NCBI GenBank assembly: GCA_930367205.1
Contig: OV884009.1
Location: 98,787,189-98,851,188 of the forward strand
Reading direction: 5' to 3'
DNA: 64,000 bases
Source: Acanthosoma haemorrhoidale
Lineage: Eukaryota; Arthropoda; Insecta; Hemiptera; Acanthosomatidae
In this document: positions 34,472 through 47,034 of the stretch, in pieces
Numbering within the stretch: position 1 is the stretch's first letter
How the letters are laid out: every line of letters begins with the position of its first letter
Translations under genes and position numbers: made by a program
The notes under the pieces: generated by a model
What the model was told of the DNA's origin: nothing
Seen by the model: the letters and a program-made list of their open reading frames with translations, nothing else
Database searches by the model: none

Positions 34472-34536
34472 CCGAATTAGTGAGCATGGCCACTTGGCGT
34501 TGCAAAAGACGCCAGCCTTTGTTGCTAATACCACAG
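34472..34536 (+). CDS. Candidate internal exon (unrecognised host gene)
   Basis: The best splice-bounded segment in the window. A pyrimidine tract and acceptor (tttcctgttgttttttag) precede it, and a near-consensus donor (cacag/gtatgt) follows. The 65 bases are open in one frame: two bases completing a codon, then 21 codons (ELVSMATWRCKRRQPLLLIP plus Q) ending exactly on a codon. The next candidate, at 35928, begins on a codon, so the join is in frame across an intron of about 1.4 kb with no homology to transposons. Basic (CKRRQ) and short; I do not recognise the product. Transcript data would settle it. Confidence 0.4.
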
Positions 34537-35927
34537 GTATGTGCAGATGTCTACCAAGTACCGGGCTATGAGGCAAGGCAGGCTCTCCTATGGGCTGCGT
34601 GCTTTATGCTCCATATTTCCAAGCTTGTTGTCTGAAAGTTATTTTCATCTGTAACCTCCATCTCTCAAATACACCGTTACCACTCTAACTACCCTTGTAG
34701 CCGAAACCTAAGACGAGTGACGGAGTGTTTACAGATTTCCTCATAACTTTTATACTGAGTATTAGATCTCTAAACCCTGATAAAAAATGTGTGGAGCAGC
34801 ACAGAATCCAGGGTTTCGATGACCTTATCTCATCTGTGGACAGATCTCGTAGGTTTTATTTAATTATTCTTATTAACATTCTAGTTAAAAAGTTGTTTCT
34901 CTAACACGCCCGGTTCATTTCCGCTATACATGAGAATTTGTGACCACGACCTCACTGTCTTATATAAATATCTGTTTTTGAATTGTTTTTGAATCTGGTT
35001 TTATGTTTTGTTTTTTTTGTAATTACAGTCCACTAAACCCCCAATATATTACACATACTCTTAATAATCAAAGAAATATTTTATCAACTGATTAATGACA
35101 CTTATTATTTTTCATATGATTACTTTTATTTGTATCATTAGCAAAAGTAAGACAGACAGACACACAAGTAAAAACATAAGAATTTTTGACTGTGAAAAAA
35201 ATCAACAAAACCGTAAAAAATGAAAGTCTAAACAAGTGTAAACAGATCTTCTTCCTGTCGGTTAGCTCGAATTAATCTTGCATTTATTTTCTGTGATGAA
35301 TCACGACAAAATTTTTATTCTTACTAGTTCATTCACCATTCATTGCCTTGTTTCTAACTTAAAGTATTAGGTCATATGGTCAACTATTCTCGTAGCTCAA
35401 ATGTTTTTTTGGGTCTATGATATTTACTTCCATTTTGCCCAAAAGGTCTACCCATGGAAGCACACTCCTTGTCGGTTCTCTTCGTCTGGGTCAGTCTGGA
35501 CGACAGGTATCCCACACCCTCTGCTAATTTGATGGCCTCCTCAGCGACATATAGAAGAAACTCCTTACACAAACTATTTATACCAATAATTCCAAGGGTA
35601 CTCGTGAAGTATGCTGCTTAATGCACGGCAATTGTTATAGATAATAGTTAAATGATTTACTTAGTGTATGGTATATACATCAGAGCTTTTTTTTTTATAG
35701 AGGATTGGCTCTGCTCTGTTCATATATTTAGAATGTTAATTACACAATAGTTATAATGTATTATATTGAGCGCTATGTAATTGACTACTTTGTATGGGGC
35801 GTTAGCCCTTAATAACAAATTAATGCATAACATGTAAGATACGGTTTGACTTCAAATGTTATTTTGATTATAGCTACTACTCATTTACGTCTTCAGTTCA
35901 AATCTCAAATATTATATTTTTTTTTAG
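34537..35927. other. Unannotated stretch, intron if the flanking exons are real
   Basis: No transposon signature seen. A 62-codon minus-strand frame at 35384-35572 has no recognisable match. Confidence 0.35.
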
Positions 35928-35983
35928 GTTGTGAATGAAACTCCAGGCCGTCGTGACAGATCCTCGTTCCATCTTTCGGTTTG
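35928..35983 (+). CDS. Candidate internal exon (unrecognised host gene)
   Basis: Preceded by a long T tract and tag acceptor, followed by a strong donor (ttg/gtgagta). Of the three frames only the one starting at the first base is open: 18 codons (VVNETPGRRDRSSFHLSV) plus two bases. This is the frame predicted by the end phase of 34472-34536. The trailing TG would need one base from the next exon. A possible micro-exon at 37727-37747 (gag to gacaaca before gtaagta) and the terminal segment at 63579 both fit that phase, but neither is strong. Product unrecognised. Confidence 0.38.
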
Positions 35984-38719
35984 GTGAGTAGAACATATTT
36001 TTTACCACAGACCATTTTCAACAATGTGCTCAATTATTAATACTCCTATAAATGGGTTAGTTCTTCAGCCAATCTGTTCTGTTATGTATATTCTTTCGTT
36101 TGCTTCGGTATTTCATTAAGGATTATTTCGAAGCATTAATGACCGGTGTAGTGAAGAAAGTACAGAAAGAATTGTTATCATTTTTAATTTATTAGATCAT
36201 GAACTATTTTTGCGCTTTTTAATTAATCCTGAAATATCTTGATAAATACGTAATTCAAAAATTTCTGTTTTTATTTCTCTTAAACTGAAATATCTTCTTA
36301 GGGGTAAAGCGCTTAAATTAAGTTAATTCAGTCAATTTGTATCAATTTTGTGTTGCAAAATAACAAAAAAAACCCGACTAAATTCCTACTTTACTCTTAC
36401 ACAAACTGAAATATGAAACATTATGATGTTAGAAGACTTTTTAGTATTTGTATTAATGCTTATTGAAAGTATTTTCTAACGTTGTTTTAATTTTTGATTT
36501 ATTTATAGAAAGGGTATATATTTAATAACTTTAAGTTGATGTTTTTTAAATGGGTTTTCGTAAAGTATTATGGTTGAGGAGAAAGAAACGTAAATTAAAT
36601 TTGTCACCCGATATGGAATATTTTTGTAAAATATATTTTGAGCTGGGTTAAAAAAAAAGTTTGAATAACTTGTGCATGACTATAATAATAAGATTGGTTT
36701 TAATTTTTAAAAAAATGCTCTTGAATGCTGACACTTTTTATTTAAACGCCAGAACGTTGTACCCAAATTTTAATTTATTACGCTAAAAATAAAACTTTTT
36801 ATGTCAGCTGCCACCTACCGGAAAGGATTGCTTATTATGTGAACCCTGCGTTTGCCAAAGCGGTCGACTCGAAAAAAAAAATAGAGAAAATCGATAAAAG
36901 TAATTACTCTTTTGTATATCCCTTTAAAAATATTTACTCAAACAAATACCGTAAAGCGTCAAAGACTGTTGTCGACGAAATATATTGCTGGGACAGCAGC
37001 ACATTTTCTCTACGATTTATTCAGCATTAAATAACAACACGCAAAATTATATTTTAAGGAACCTATCATTTCTCAACGGGGAAATTTTCCCTCATTCACT
37101 GTCCTATCCGTTCTGACTAGCGAATTCGGGTGAGATCACTACAAGCCGCTACCCAGCTTTAAATTTCTGCTGTACTTCAAATCGGGGCACGACTGATCTA
37201 TCAGTCATGTATTACAACTCCTGTTGTAATCAGCAGAAAGGGGCTAACCCTTTCATTATCCTCAACCTTGTTCAATCGTATTTAAGGACGGATCGAAAAA
37301 GAGGGGTGTGCAGTGGAATAGATATCTTCAAATGAGGAATGCATGTTTGACGGGCGTTATTGCACCGCTGGCTCATGGTTCCCTGCAGATTGGCGGATGT
37401 CGGGAGATGGTTACTACCTTGTCGGTGGGACGGCGGTGAGCTCCAGAGGTGCGGCAACTCCTTGGAAGGTGCGGGACGCCTAGTGGTCGGTGCTAACATG
37501 AACAGATTTGATACAAGTCGGCCAGACCAAGAGCTTGGCACGTGCCAAGGCCCGGAACTTGCCCTCTATTTTTACTCCCTTTCCCCCTCCACTCTCGTCT
37601 GATCCTTACATCCCCCCAAAACCCCAGCACTTATTTTCGAACCGCCGCTCCTCTCGCCTTTAAAATCCTCATTGCAATTATTTTTGGGCGCTTTATTTTG
37701 AGATTGTGTTTATATCTCTTCTGAAGGAGTCAGCCTCACCGACAACAGTAAGTAGTTGGGCCCAGCCAAGGCCACGCATTAATTCTTAACGGATTTCATT
37801 CATTTTTTTATTCATCCTAACCTTAAAAAGTTCACTAAAAAATCTGCTGTCCAAGTCGCAGTTCTGTTCTTGTTTTATGGAACAACGCTCAACTTGCTCC
37901 ATACCTGTGCTTCTGTGACTAATTTTTTTTTGGTGAAATTTTTCCAATAGTGTAAAACCTTTAGTAGTAGTGCGCTTGTTCGATCTTACTTCATCAAGTG
38001 TGTCCACGTGTACGGAAATTTGAGTGTAGGCAATTGTATACCGGCACTGTATCTTTTTTATCCATTACGGCTAAACATCAGTACTAAACGTAGTTGTCTT
38101 AATGTTCAATATATATATTGATTGCTACGATAGTTAAATATCCTCGCATTCAATTAACAAGATTGCAGCGTATGACTTCATCTCAAAAAAAAAACATGTC
38201 GATAGTGGAACTATAGTGTTTGCCCTTTCTTCAAAAATGGCGCAATATTTTCGATTGGACGAGATATGGACCCGTGGATGTGACTCATCCTATCTACTCC
38301 CCAGGAGGACTACCAGACAAAATATTCACAAAAAATAAGTTCAAAGTTATTCTTTAAGCAGGCGGAACGTTGTAGTTAGCCTAATTTACGTACGTATTAT
38401 CACCACTCTAAAAACATTACATAAAATTTTACAATTTTTTTTTAACATTTAATTATGAGACTCCATTTTTCAATAATTTCTGTTTGTTGATATCTCTGGT
38501 GAACTAAATTTTGACATAAAGTAATTGTTAAATTGCCTCCATAGAAAGGAAAAACTAGGGATAAAATAAATAATAAATAACTTATAGTATGATGATTTGT
38601 ATTTGTACTTTTTCAATAATAATTCTCTCAATCTTGAACTTGGTCGCTCTGAGGCAGTTTTCGGTCCGTCTCCCTTTAATGTTATTATCCGTTAAGTATG
38701 CTGCACCAGTGGCCCGGAA
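35984..38719. other. Unannotated stretch
   Basis: Frames at 37272-37602 on both strands are GC-richer than their surroundings (about 37350-37560) but match no family. Nothing else noticed apart from the weak micro-exon at 37727-37747. Confidence 0.4.
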
Positions 38720-38865
38720 AACAAGAAACTGAGAACCAACAGTAGTTGTAAAGTTAAGGTGCTTCTCAAAAGAGGCTGAGTTCGATTCCTAAGCTAAAAA
38801 TAGGCTACTCATAATAGCCCTGCTTAAATTGGATGAGTTGGAATAAATAATCGAAAAAATCGGAT
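38720..38865 (+). repeat. tRNA-derived SINE, degenerate
   Basis: An A-box-like agtagttgtaaagttaagg (38741-38759) and a near-perfect B box gagttcgattcc (38778-38789) are spaced about 30 bases apart, as in tRNA-type Pol III promoters. Between them is the anticodon-arm-like sequence ctcaaaagag. A non-tRNA body and an (ataa)-type A-rich tail follow to about 38865. The cloverleaf cannot be fully folded, so this is a SINE and not a tRNA gene. Confidence 0.55.
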
Positions 38866-41800
38866 CACGAATAAAACTTATAACTATTGCGATGTTGTCA
38901 TTTCGTTTTTTTTTCTTTTTCTTTTTGTATAATGGAATTGATTGAAATCACAAGATTAACGTTTTGCAACTTACTGCTAGTTAATGAAATACCATCTGTT
39001 GTTTTCGCATAATGTTTATCACGCCATTGCGCTAGTTTAGCTAGTGTAATTAATTATTAATGTGTGAATGTTCGTTTAACCATGTTAAGAAATAATTCAT
39101 TTTAGAATTACTTGTGATTTATTTTTATTTTATCTGATAAATAACCTAAAGACTACGGATTGTAAACTGCAGTTTTTAGACAAAATATTGTTTTAAAAAA
39201 TATACATGACCACTGTGGATCTAGTGGATAAAATATATTGTTGATTGTAAAAGTTATATACTTTATTCAGTGATATTTGCATATGTTATATTGGCATATC
39301 TCATTTTCACATATGTTTGATTTATCATCACTTAATATTATTAAAAAATTAAGAGGATTTTTCTAAATTCATTGTGGGTCAGAAACATATAAATTTATTT
39401 TAGTCAGTTTATATGAAATAAGATTCAATTTCTAAGTATACTTGAGGAGACAAATTTATGTAAATCGAACCTAAATGCATTTTCAATTAATTTATATATA
39501 CACATGGGTTATCAGAACTTGGTCCCCCATGCTGTTTTTCGAAATTTCATTTTTGATGAAAACCTAACCCCTTCTAGTTTTTTCAAATATAAAAATTGAT
39601 TCTCATCCAATATTTCTCTATAAGTATTTATCACAAAAAAAAAAATGTAACCAATGATGTAATAATAATTCATAAAAAAAATTTTTTTCCTGCCCGAGGC
39701 TATGAAGGTTAAACAGTTGAAACTCATCAGTAACTCCTGTATGAGGCTAAAAAAAAACGGAGCAAAACGTCTGGTGGGAGCTATCCGAATGTGCTTGGAC
39801 CTCCATCTGAGCCGCGCCTGTCCCAACATGTGCCCGCGGCACATCTGTCTCCCATACCTTTCATACTCTCCATGGTGTACGTTTCACCGTGTCGTACCCC
39901 CTGCTATACACTACAACTGTATACTATAACACAGCAGTGTATCCGCTGCCATGCTACTATCGGCAACATGGTGAATATCATTCACCGTGGACATTACGCT
40001 ATATTCTTCAACGTCCCGTATCCATTGGACAAACGCTGAAACAAAAACTAACTACAAAGATAATGGTGTTAGTCAGTCATTGGTTGTCTGATCATGTGTG
40101 GATGTGGCCAGAAATGCCATACGAAATCCTGGTATGGAACCATATGATTTAGGAGTACTCTATACCAACTGGTGGCTTCACATTACTAAATATACGTAAT
40201 TGGAAGGGACCGAGAAGACTGACGTGAGACTCAGTGAGTGGATGATAGCACCTAGATGATGTTTCGTAGCCATTGCGTTCGTGCTGGAAATACTCCGTTC
40301 GCCATATACTCATCCAGAATCAAGTATCCTATCAGCGAATTAGATCAGTGTAGCAGTGTGGCCTAGTTGACATTAGGTCGTAGTGCTTTGTGGTGTGAGA
40401 TCTGATCTAGTCGGTGTTGTTAAACGTTTTATGTCTAGATCGACTTTAGAGAACGATGGATACCATCGTTACAACCCCCCTGTCAAGTGGGTTCTCGACC
40501 TATCGATGAGTCGATAAAAAACCTGATGGTTGGAACGTGATAACCGTAAGCCCTTACCCAGTATCTTGGCGGAAAGATTATACTGAAGCAAGATCTTGTG
40601 ACCTTGTGTTCGTTGGTAAAATGTCTGTTGTTTACGGAATCACGGGTTTTAATTGTACTCTCAAACCCTCAACAGCAGTTACACACAGTTACCTTAAAAA
40701 ACTTATTAATAATTTCCTTCCTGTTGTTCCAGTCCATTGGAGCTATCTAGACCAATGCAAACACATTTAATGAGATTATTTTTTGTGGGGATTTACAATA
40801 TATTAAATAATTATTGTATTTTACAATGTTTTCTGTACTGATAAGGTGTGAAAATGCTGAAATTGGTGGCTAGTTAGAGATTTCATCTTTCATGAACAAA
40901 CAGTGTACCACAATTTGACTAATTTACTGGAGTGAAGAAACACTTATTGGTCAGGTCGTAGGATACGACTCAAAATTAAATTATAATGAAGGTGTAAATT
41001 CTATTTGCCAACAGGTAGGGTTCAGTCTGTTTGTCTAGTACAGACAGGTGCTATCTCTTTCTGCCTTTGTTATTCCATAGTGGCCGTGAAATTTCTCTTT
41101 AGTCCTACCTCAGAAACAATTTGAATTCCTAAAGGCACACTGAAATTTCTGATTTTTTTCTCCGTCATTCTAGGTTAACCAAAATCGTTTTGTAAGCCAA
41201 CCATATAAATTATGTATTTATTACGTTCGAGACGATTTCTAAAACCTTTTTTGGTCATTACGAAGGTACGAGTCCGAAGAGGGAGGGAATAATTGTGTAT
41301 TTAGGGGTGATGACATGGGGGTGAAATGGTAGGGTCGAGAGGTCACCAGATATCCGGGTCACTTTCACAGGACCTAACCGAATCCAGCCTGTAGGCTTCA
41401 GCCAGTCACAGTGAACACTCGGCCTCTTATTTAACTTTTAATCAATTCATTTTGAATTAATTACTTGTCACTCATGGCTAACATTTAAACTTATTTACTT
41501 ATCTAAATAAATATGATAAATGTTAAAGGAGATATCAGTAAACAGTTTATTGAACGATATCGCCTCTTATTTGTTTAATTATTTATAGATTCATTATAAA
41601 TTATGGCTGCAAAATTTAGCAGAGCGCAGCCATAGTTTTCATAAAATTTTATTTTTTATATTTTTCATCCTTTCTGTTTATTTATGCAATATTTAAACAC
41701 ATTATGATCTTTAATACATTTATTTTACCTAAACCCTTGAAGGAAACGAATCATAAATAAATGACTAAACAACTAAAAGCTGGAAATTGTTGTTTTAATT

Positions 41801-42734
41801 TAGAATTTTTTTGTCGTAATGAATATTTTAAACATTTGTATTCATCTCTAACATACAATTACCAATTACGTAAAATAATCCATGTATTATAGTTGTATGT
41901 ATTATAACATTAAACTTATAACAATAACTTCAAAATTATGATGGTGGTGCTAATAACATTGGGGGGCAATGATTTTTGGAATTTGCACCGTATGTATAGT
42001 TCTCCTATCAACTAATCACGTCCATCGGAGAATTGTGAAATCAGTTATAAAATAACTATTTTTTTTTTATCATTCTTTCATGTAAATAAATGTCCTCCTG
42101 GGCTTGGCTCTACTTTCAAACAGTATTTTGTCTATCGGTATGGATGTTCCGCAATAGTGGATGAATAATTATTCAGTAGATCTGGTATTTTCAAAATTAT
42201 ATTCCATGAAACCTTGATTTTTTTTTTGAGGTTGCATGTACAGGCTACGGAATGACTTGACATGGGATGCCAAAATCCTTACAATATATTCATAGTGTCC
42301 CAATCCCCTCTCATCCAAGGGAATCTATTTTATTATATTAAAAATAATGAATGTTTATGTTAGCTATTACAAACTACGCTTGTAACAATTACATCAATTT
42401 CTGCTAGGTGATCGGTGTAGGTCACTGTCAACAGCCTCAACCAGCATCTCAACAGAAATTCCTGCTCCCTAGATCTCCACATATAAACTAGCTCTAGTCT
42501 GCGAAAGAAGTGCGTGCCAGGCGTGAACATTGAGCAGCGTGAAGTAGCTCCTCGTCCACCAGAGGACAAGCTACGCGCCCCACGCCTATCCTTCATGCAG
42601 AGATCTATTCTGTCGGTCTCCGCTTTGTCGGCACATCTGTATTGAAAAATAATAACGGTATCCTGAAACCACTAGAAAGTCACCTTTAAGCATAAATACA
42701 AAAATCGGCTGACATCGGGCCCTCTTTCTCACAC
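38866..42734. other. Unannotated stretch
   Basis: About 3.9 kb. Overlapping plus-strand frames at 39700-40150 and at 40537-40770 are longer than expected in AT-rich DNA but have no motif I can name. An 8-bp perfect inverted pair (aacgatgg, ccatcgtt) is at 40451-40469. The minus-strand frame at 42360-42596 is Arg-rich and may belong to the adjacent RTE-like debris, but I cannot show it. Confidence 0.35.
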
Positions 42735-42990
42735 ATCCAACGGAGATTTGGACGTTGCCGAAGCGGGAGCTCAGTAAGCTAATGATTTTTGAAAGGAAGA
42801 TCGTCAGGAGAATTTTCGGACCAGTGAGGAATTAAGGTGTCTTTGTCACAATCTTGAACTATACCAACCGCACCATGTATGTGGCATGGGCGACCACGAC
42901 TGGGATGTGTGTCGAAATGCGATGGAGTCGCTGAACGATTCCTCGGCATCAGAAGGTGGAGATTCTCCAGGAATCGAGTGAAGGCAGAAG
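42735..42990 (+). pseudogene. RTE-like LINE RT C-terminal remnant
   Basis: From about 42734 the plus strand reads LTHPTEIWTLPKRELSKLMI, then FERKIVRRIFGPVRN. This matches the post-RT region shared by RTE-type and related arthropod elements (Y-G-S-E-T-W-T-L-T-K-x-x-x-x-x-L-x-x-F-E-R-K-I-L-R-x-I-F-G-P). A stop follows, and a shifted frame continues (ELYQPHHVCGMGDHDWD), where the N-x-E-L-Y-x-L-Y segment is expected. Neither the RT core nor the 3' end is present. It lies about 1 kb from a similar remnant in the opposite orientation. Confidence 0.7.
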
Positions 42991-43965
42991 CTTGGTTTAA
43001 AGCCTCGAATTATTAAAAAAAAATAGTCTACGTTAAATGGACATAGAAGCGTTCTAGAAATAGTGATGTATCTTATCATGTAGGTGGTCCTACTTGGCCG
43101 GAATCCTTGACCATAGTCAAGCCCCAATTAACCATGTTTTTTTTGTTTTTTTCAGAGATGACATTAGAATGCCTAAATCATGTTTTCTTATTTAACACTT
43201 GCTTAAGGTTGATAGCAAAACAATGTTTAATACATTTTTATATTAACCAATTTTAAAGAAAAACGTTGAGGTGGAAGACACGGGAGTGCATCGGAGGAAC
43301 TTCCCACTCGTTCCTTACAGCACTGAACGAATGGCTTGTTATCGTTGCACAATAGTTATGCCAATAATATTCATCGTTCTCCCATGAGACGGTGAAGGTA
43401 ATAACCATACACGATAGGTTAGCTCTCATGAGACACTGATCCTATAATCCGTGATACACGTAGTAATGGATGCTCCATGCCTCCTCATTATCCTAGAGGA
43501 GGTTGCCCTGTTTATTTCGGCGTTTGTGTGTCAGAGTATATAAATTAAAGAATGTCTTTATTTGCATAGCTTTTGATAGTTCTACGCATTAGTCATCATC
43601 AGCGATGAAAGATGATGCTTTTGATACAGACCAAATTTTTAAATGGAATATGAATAATAAATAAACAACCACAAATGCTAATCGTCTGAAAAGCTACCCG
43701 TAGACTCCTTTCGTGGCTTTCGCCCTTGTGATGTTTTTCTGAAATTTACGAGAGCGTAGCTAAAGAGATGTACATATTGACTTGTCTCGAGTCGTACAGA
43801 TACAGGGATAGTTAGGGATTGTCCAATTGCTACACGTTTGCAAATGAGAAACTGTCACGAGTTAAACTATATAATAATTACAACTATAGTTATTGTATTC
43901 AAATAGTTCAGGATTTGATTGGGTGTTGTACATGGGAAAGTGCTAAATTACTAATTATAACTTCT
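42991..43965. other. Unannotated stretch between two RTE-like remnants
   Basis: No motif recognised in either strand. Confidence 0.4.
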
Positions 43966-44850
43966 TCGTCTCTGCCGGTCTCCATCTTGGCCCGCTAGCC
44001 GTGGAATTGCTCCTGGCCATCTCTACAACATGGCTGTCATCATTCCCGAGTCTTTTCATATAACCATTGTATGGAGGCACTGTTGGATTTGGTCCCTAAG
44101 GTCTTCCTTTAGCTATCTTATAATAGCTACCTTGCCTTCCGATCTTGTCCATCTGACAGACCTGCCCTAACCACTTGAGCTCACGTTCCTGCAACACCTT
44201 CTCCGACTGTACTCGCTCCTAGACTCCCGCGGATAAAGTCATTTTGAACACAACCAGCTTGTCTTCTCAGCTCGACGCTTTACAGGCAACTTATCTCAGT
44301 AGCTATAATTTTGGTTGCGTGTTGGACCATAAGTCTTCAACTGTGTGAGCCAGACGAGTGAACAGGAAGATACATAGACATGAAAAGTTGGTGCTTCACT
44401 CGTTTCCTAATTAGCGCTTATCTGGTAAAATACACCAGTGGCTTTTTTATTTTTAACACGATTAAGTTCCCTCCTGGATTCTTCCATAAGTTTTAATCTT
44501 TGTACAGTTAGTTGTCCACTATCTCTAATCTCCCTTGCAGACAATGTGAACATATAGTTCAATCTAGACAATGTACAGTTTTCTCTAATTATAAGCAGGT
44601 CCTTGCTTTTGGTTGGGCGAGTCCTTTCCTTTTTAATTCCTCTTTCCGTTCTCAAGGAAATCAGCATCTAGAGCAATATCATCTGCGAATATTAAACATT
44701 AGATCAGTTTCTCTGGGTATTCTCCCTCCTCTTTGACACCTTCCAAATGTAATCAGTGGCTGTATTGAAGATAATAGGGCTCAAACTTTCTCCCCATTTC
44801 ATTCCTTGAAGACCACCGACTTTGAACTATTTTGGCGTGCGATTTCTTTT
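43966..44850 (-). pseudogene. RTE-like LINE reverse transcriptase remnant
   Basis: Minus strand, in order. LQGMKWGESLSPIIFN (about 44750-44810) corresponds to RT motif B (G-V-x-Q-G-D-x-L-S-P-x-L-F-N). LIFADDIALDADF (about 44660-44700) is an intact FADD catalytic box, in a different frame from motif B. At 44310-44345 TKIIATEISCL matches the post-RT T-x-x-I-x-x-A-E-M-x-F-L segment. At about 44150-44210 QERELKWLGQVCQMD matches the very common E-R-x-L-R-W-F-G-H-V-x-R-M-D signature, followed by KGRP. Frameshifts and stops occur between blocks. It would have been the polymerase of an RTE-like or related LINE; the clade is inferred from the last motif. Confidence 0.78.
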
Positions 44851-47034
44851 CGGTCTTGGTAGGCCGATAAAATTTTTACTTTTGTTTATACATACATGTA
44901 TATGTGTGTGAGTGTTGAAATACAATTTAGTTCGATAGATCGATTCCACTGTTTTTATGGTCCCCAGCGTTGAGTACACATACAACCGGCAATCTGTCCC
45001 TTTCCGGCTGAAGGGTTAAACATCGAGATGGGCATGATTCGAAACGGCTTTGATTTATTCTGGAATAGTGGCCACTTTTGCGGGTATCATTGAAGGATGT
45101 CAGGTTGTTGCACCTGGCCCAGATGAAGGGCTGTGTTAAATAAAGGGCTATCCGAGGTAGCACGTGTTGTCCCGCCTCTGGTCTTGGAGGAGGTGGCCAT
45201 CTGGACTCCTATCACAGCCACCACCAGCCACCGCTTCTAGTCGTAACACACCACCCATCCTTCTCTAATATCCTTTATTTTTGTTTTATTTTAATCAATC
45301 GGTTCATGGAATAAGAACATTAACTGAAATGTAGATGGTCCTTACGAGTTATCGTGGTTCATGTTTTATTTTTAGCATTTTCAGGTCATCACTACTAATC
45401 ATAATATAATGCCTCTTCAGTTAAAGTTGCGAACTTAATGTTATTGACACTTTTAACAATTTTCTGAAATTATTCTTTAAAGGAATAATACACAAATTTC
45501 ATATTGTTAATTCGTTAAATTAATACCCTACTCAAAATTATAGAAAAAGATGAATATTTTTTTAAAGCTAGTAATTTATTAATTACTGACAATTAACCAT
45601 GTTGTATGGAGATATCTTTATTTTTCATGTCTTCCAAATATCAAAAGAGCCCTCCGTGTAAATGCCATGTTCCTAGTTTGAGAAGGGTGCTCTCAAATAC
45701 GAGAACAGTCATACCGGTGAAGTCACAAGGCTCCCGTGTTTGAAAAGAACAATGAAGCTCTAATAAACATTTTTGATCCACAAAAAAAGGTCAGCCATCC
45801 ATCGCACTTTTATGAAAGCAACTCAGGAAATTGTGCAGCAATCGTATTTCGGTTGTTAGATTGTGGCCGTAAAACTTTTCCGATCTATATGGAATTTTCA
45901 ATTCATGGCCTAGTTCTTTTTATAGGGCAACTACTTAGTAATCATTGAATATTTGAAGTATGGGAGTTTCCCCCGTCGATTAAGAATACCGTTAAGTCGA
46001 TAATGCAAATAAAAATTTCAAGTCCCAGTTTTGAGAGCTAACAATATGCATTATCGGTAAACATCGCTCAGGCCCAATTTTACAAATGGCTGATGTTGAT
46101 TTGTTAACTATTCCATAAGTCTTCTTTCCAGTTCTGTGTCTTTATTGCATATATTATAACGATTTTAGATTGTTAAAAATTAAAAATAAAATAGCAATTA
46201 GGAGCTCTACCAATCCCGCATCGGACAGGGCCCAAGAGGAGGTATTTCAGAAGGTATCAAGTGATATTTTATCCGTGGTTAAGAACACATTAAAGAGAGC
46301 AACGAAACAATAATTTCACAGAAAATGAATAAAGTAAAGTTTTGAGTGGCTACAGAATGCAATATTATAATAGTGCTCATTGTTTTGTTGTAACTCGTCG
46401 TTTTATTAAACTTTTTCTTCCGTGCTTTTATAAATACTGAGCAGATTTCATACAGTCAATTGACCAATACTAAGTAATTTCTATTTGTTATTCATCTATT
46501 ATGAAGTGGTTGAAAACTATTGAAAACGCCTACATTTTGCAATGCCAAAGAGCAGTGAAATAAGCCATAGAGTAGGAGCCTTTGAGGAGATGTGAAAATC
46601 TGTTCTAAATTGATACGGGGATCCGGTGAGGTTTGGCGAGTGGGCGCCAGAAGCGAGCTGACCTAAGAGAGCGAAAAAGGGCAAGCTGCTCCAAGTAAGC
46701 AGAAAACAGATATTCGAAACAGTTGACCTGGCCCCGCCCACCTCAGGCCTTCTATCGTCACCGAACATATTCCAACCTCAGCTTCGGCTAACGTCTCATC
46801 AATTTATCTATTTACTAAACCCTCAATGTTTATAAATGAGCAGAAGATTATGAAGGGGAATCGGTTTAGTTTGATCAAAGATAGATTTTCGTCAAGTTTA
46901 TTAACGGGCAACCTTTCCACAACCGTGCACTTCTGGTTCACGTCCTGCCTTCGTTTGAATCAGGTCCCTCATGTTAAGAAAATAATGTTCAACATGTTTT
47001 GTAATAGTTAGTTATTTTTTTTTTTTTTATTATT
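44851..47034. other. Unannotated stretch
   Basis: GC-richer patches at 44980-45250 and 46560-46790 carry minus-strand frames of about 80 codons without recognisable motifs. The remainder is AT-rich. Confidence 0.4.

Noticed and set aside
37727..37747. 21-base micro-exon (donor gtaagta)
   Set aside because: Phase fits the candidate exon at 35928, but a segment this short with a modest acceptor is easily found by chance.
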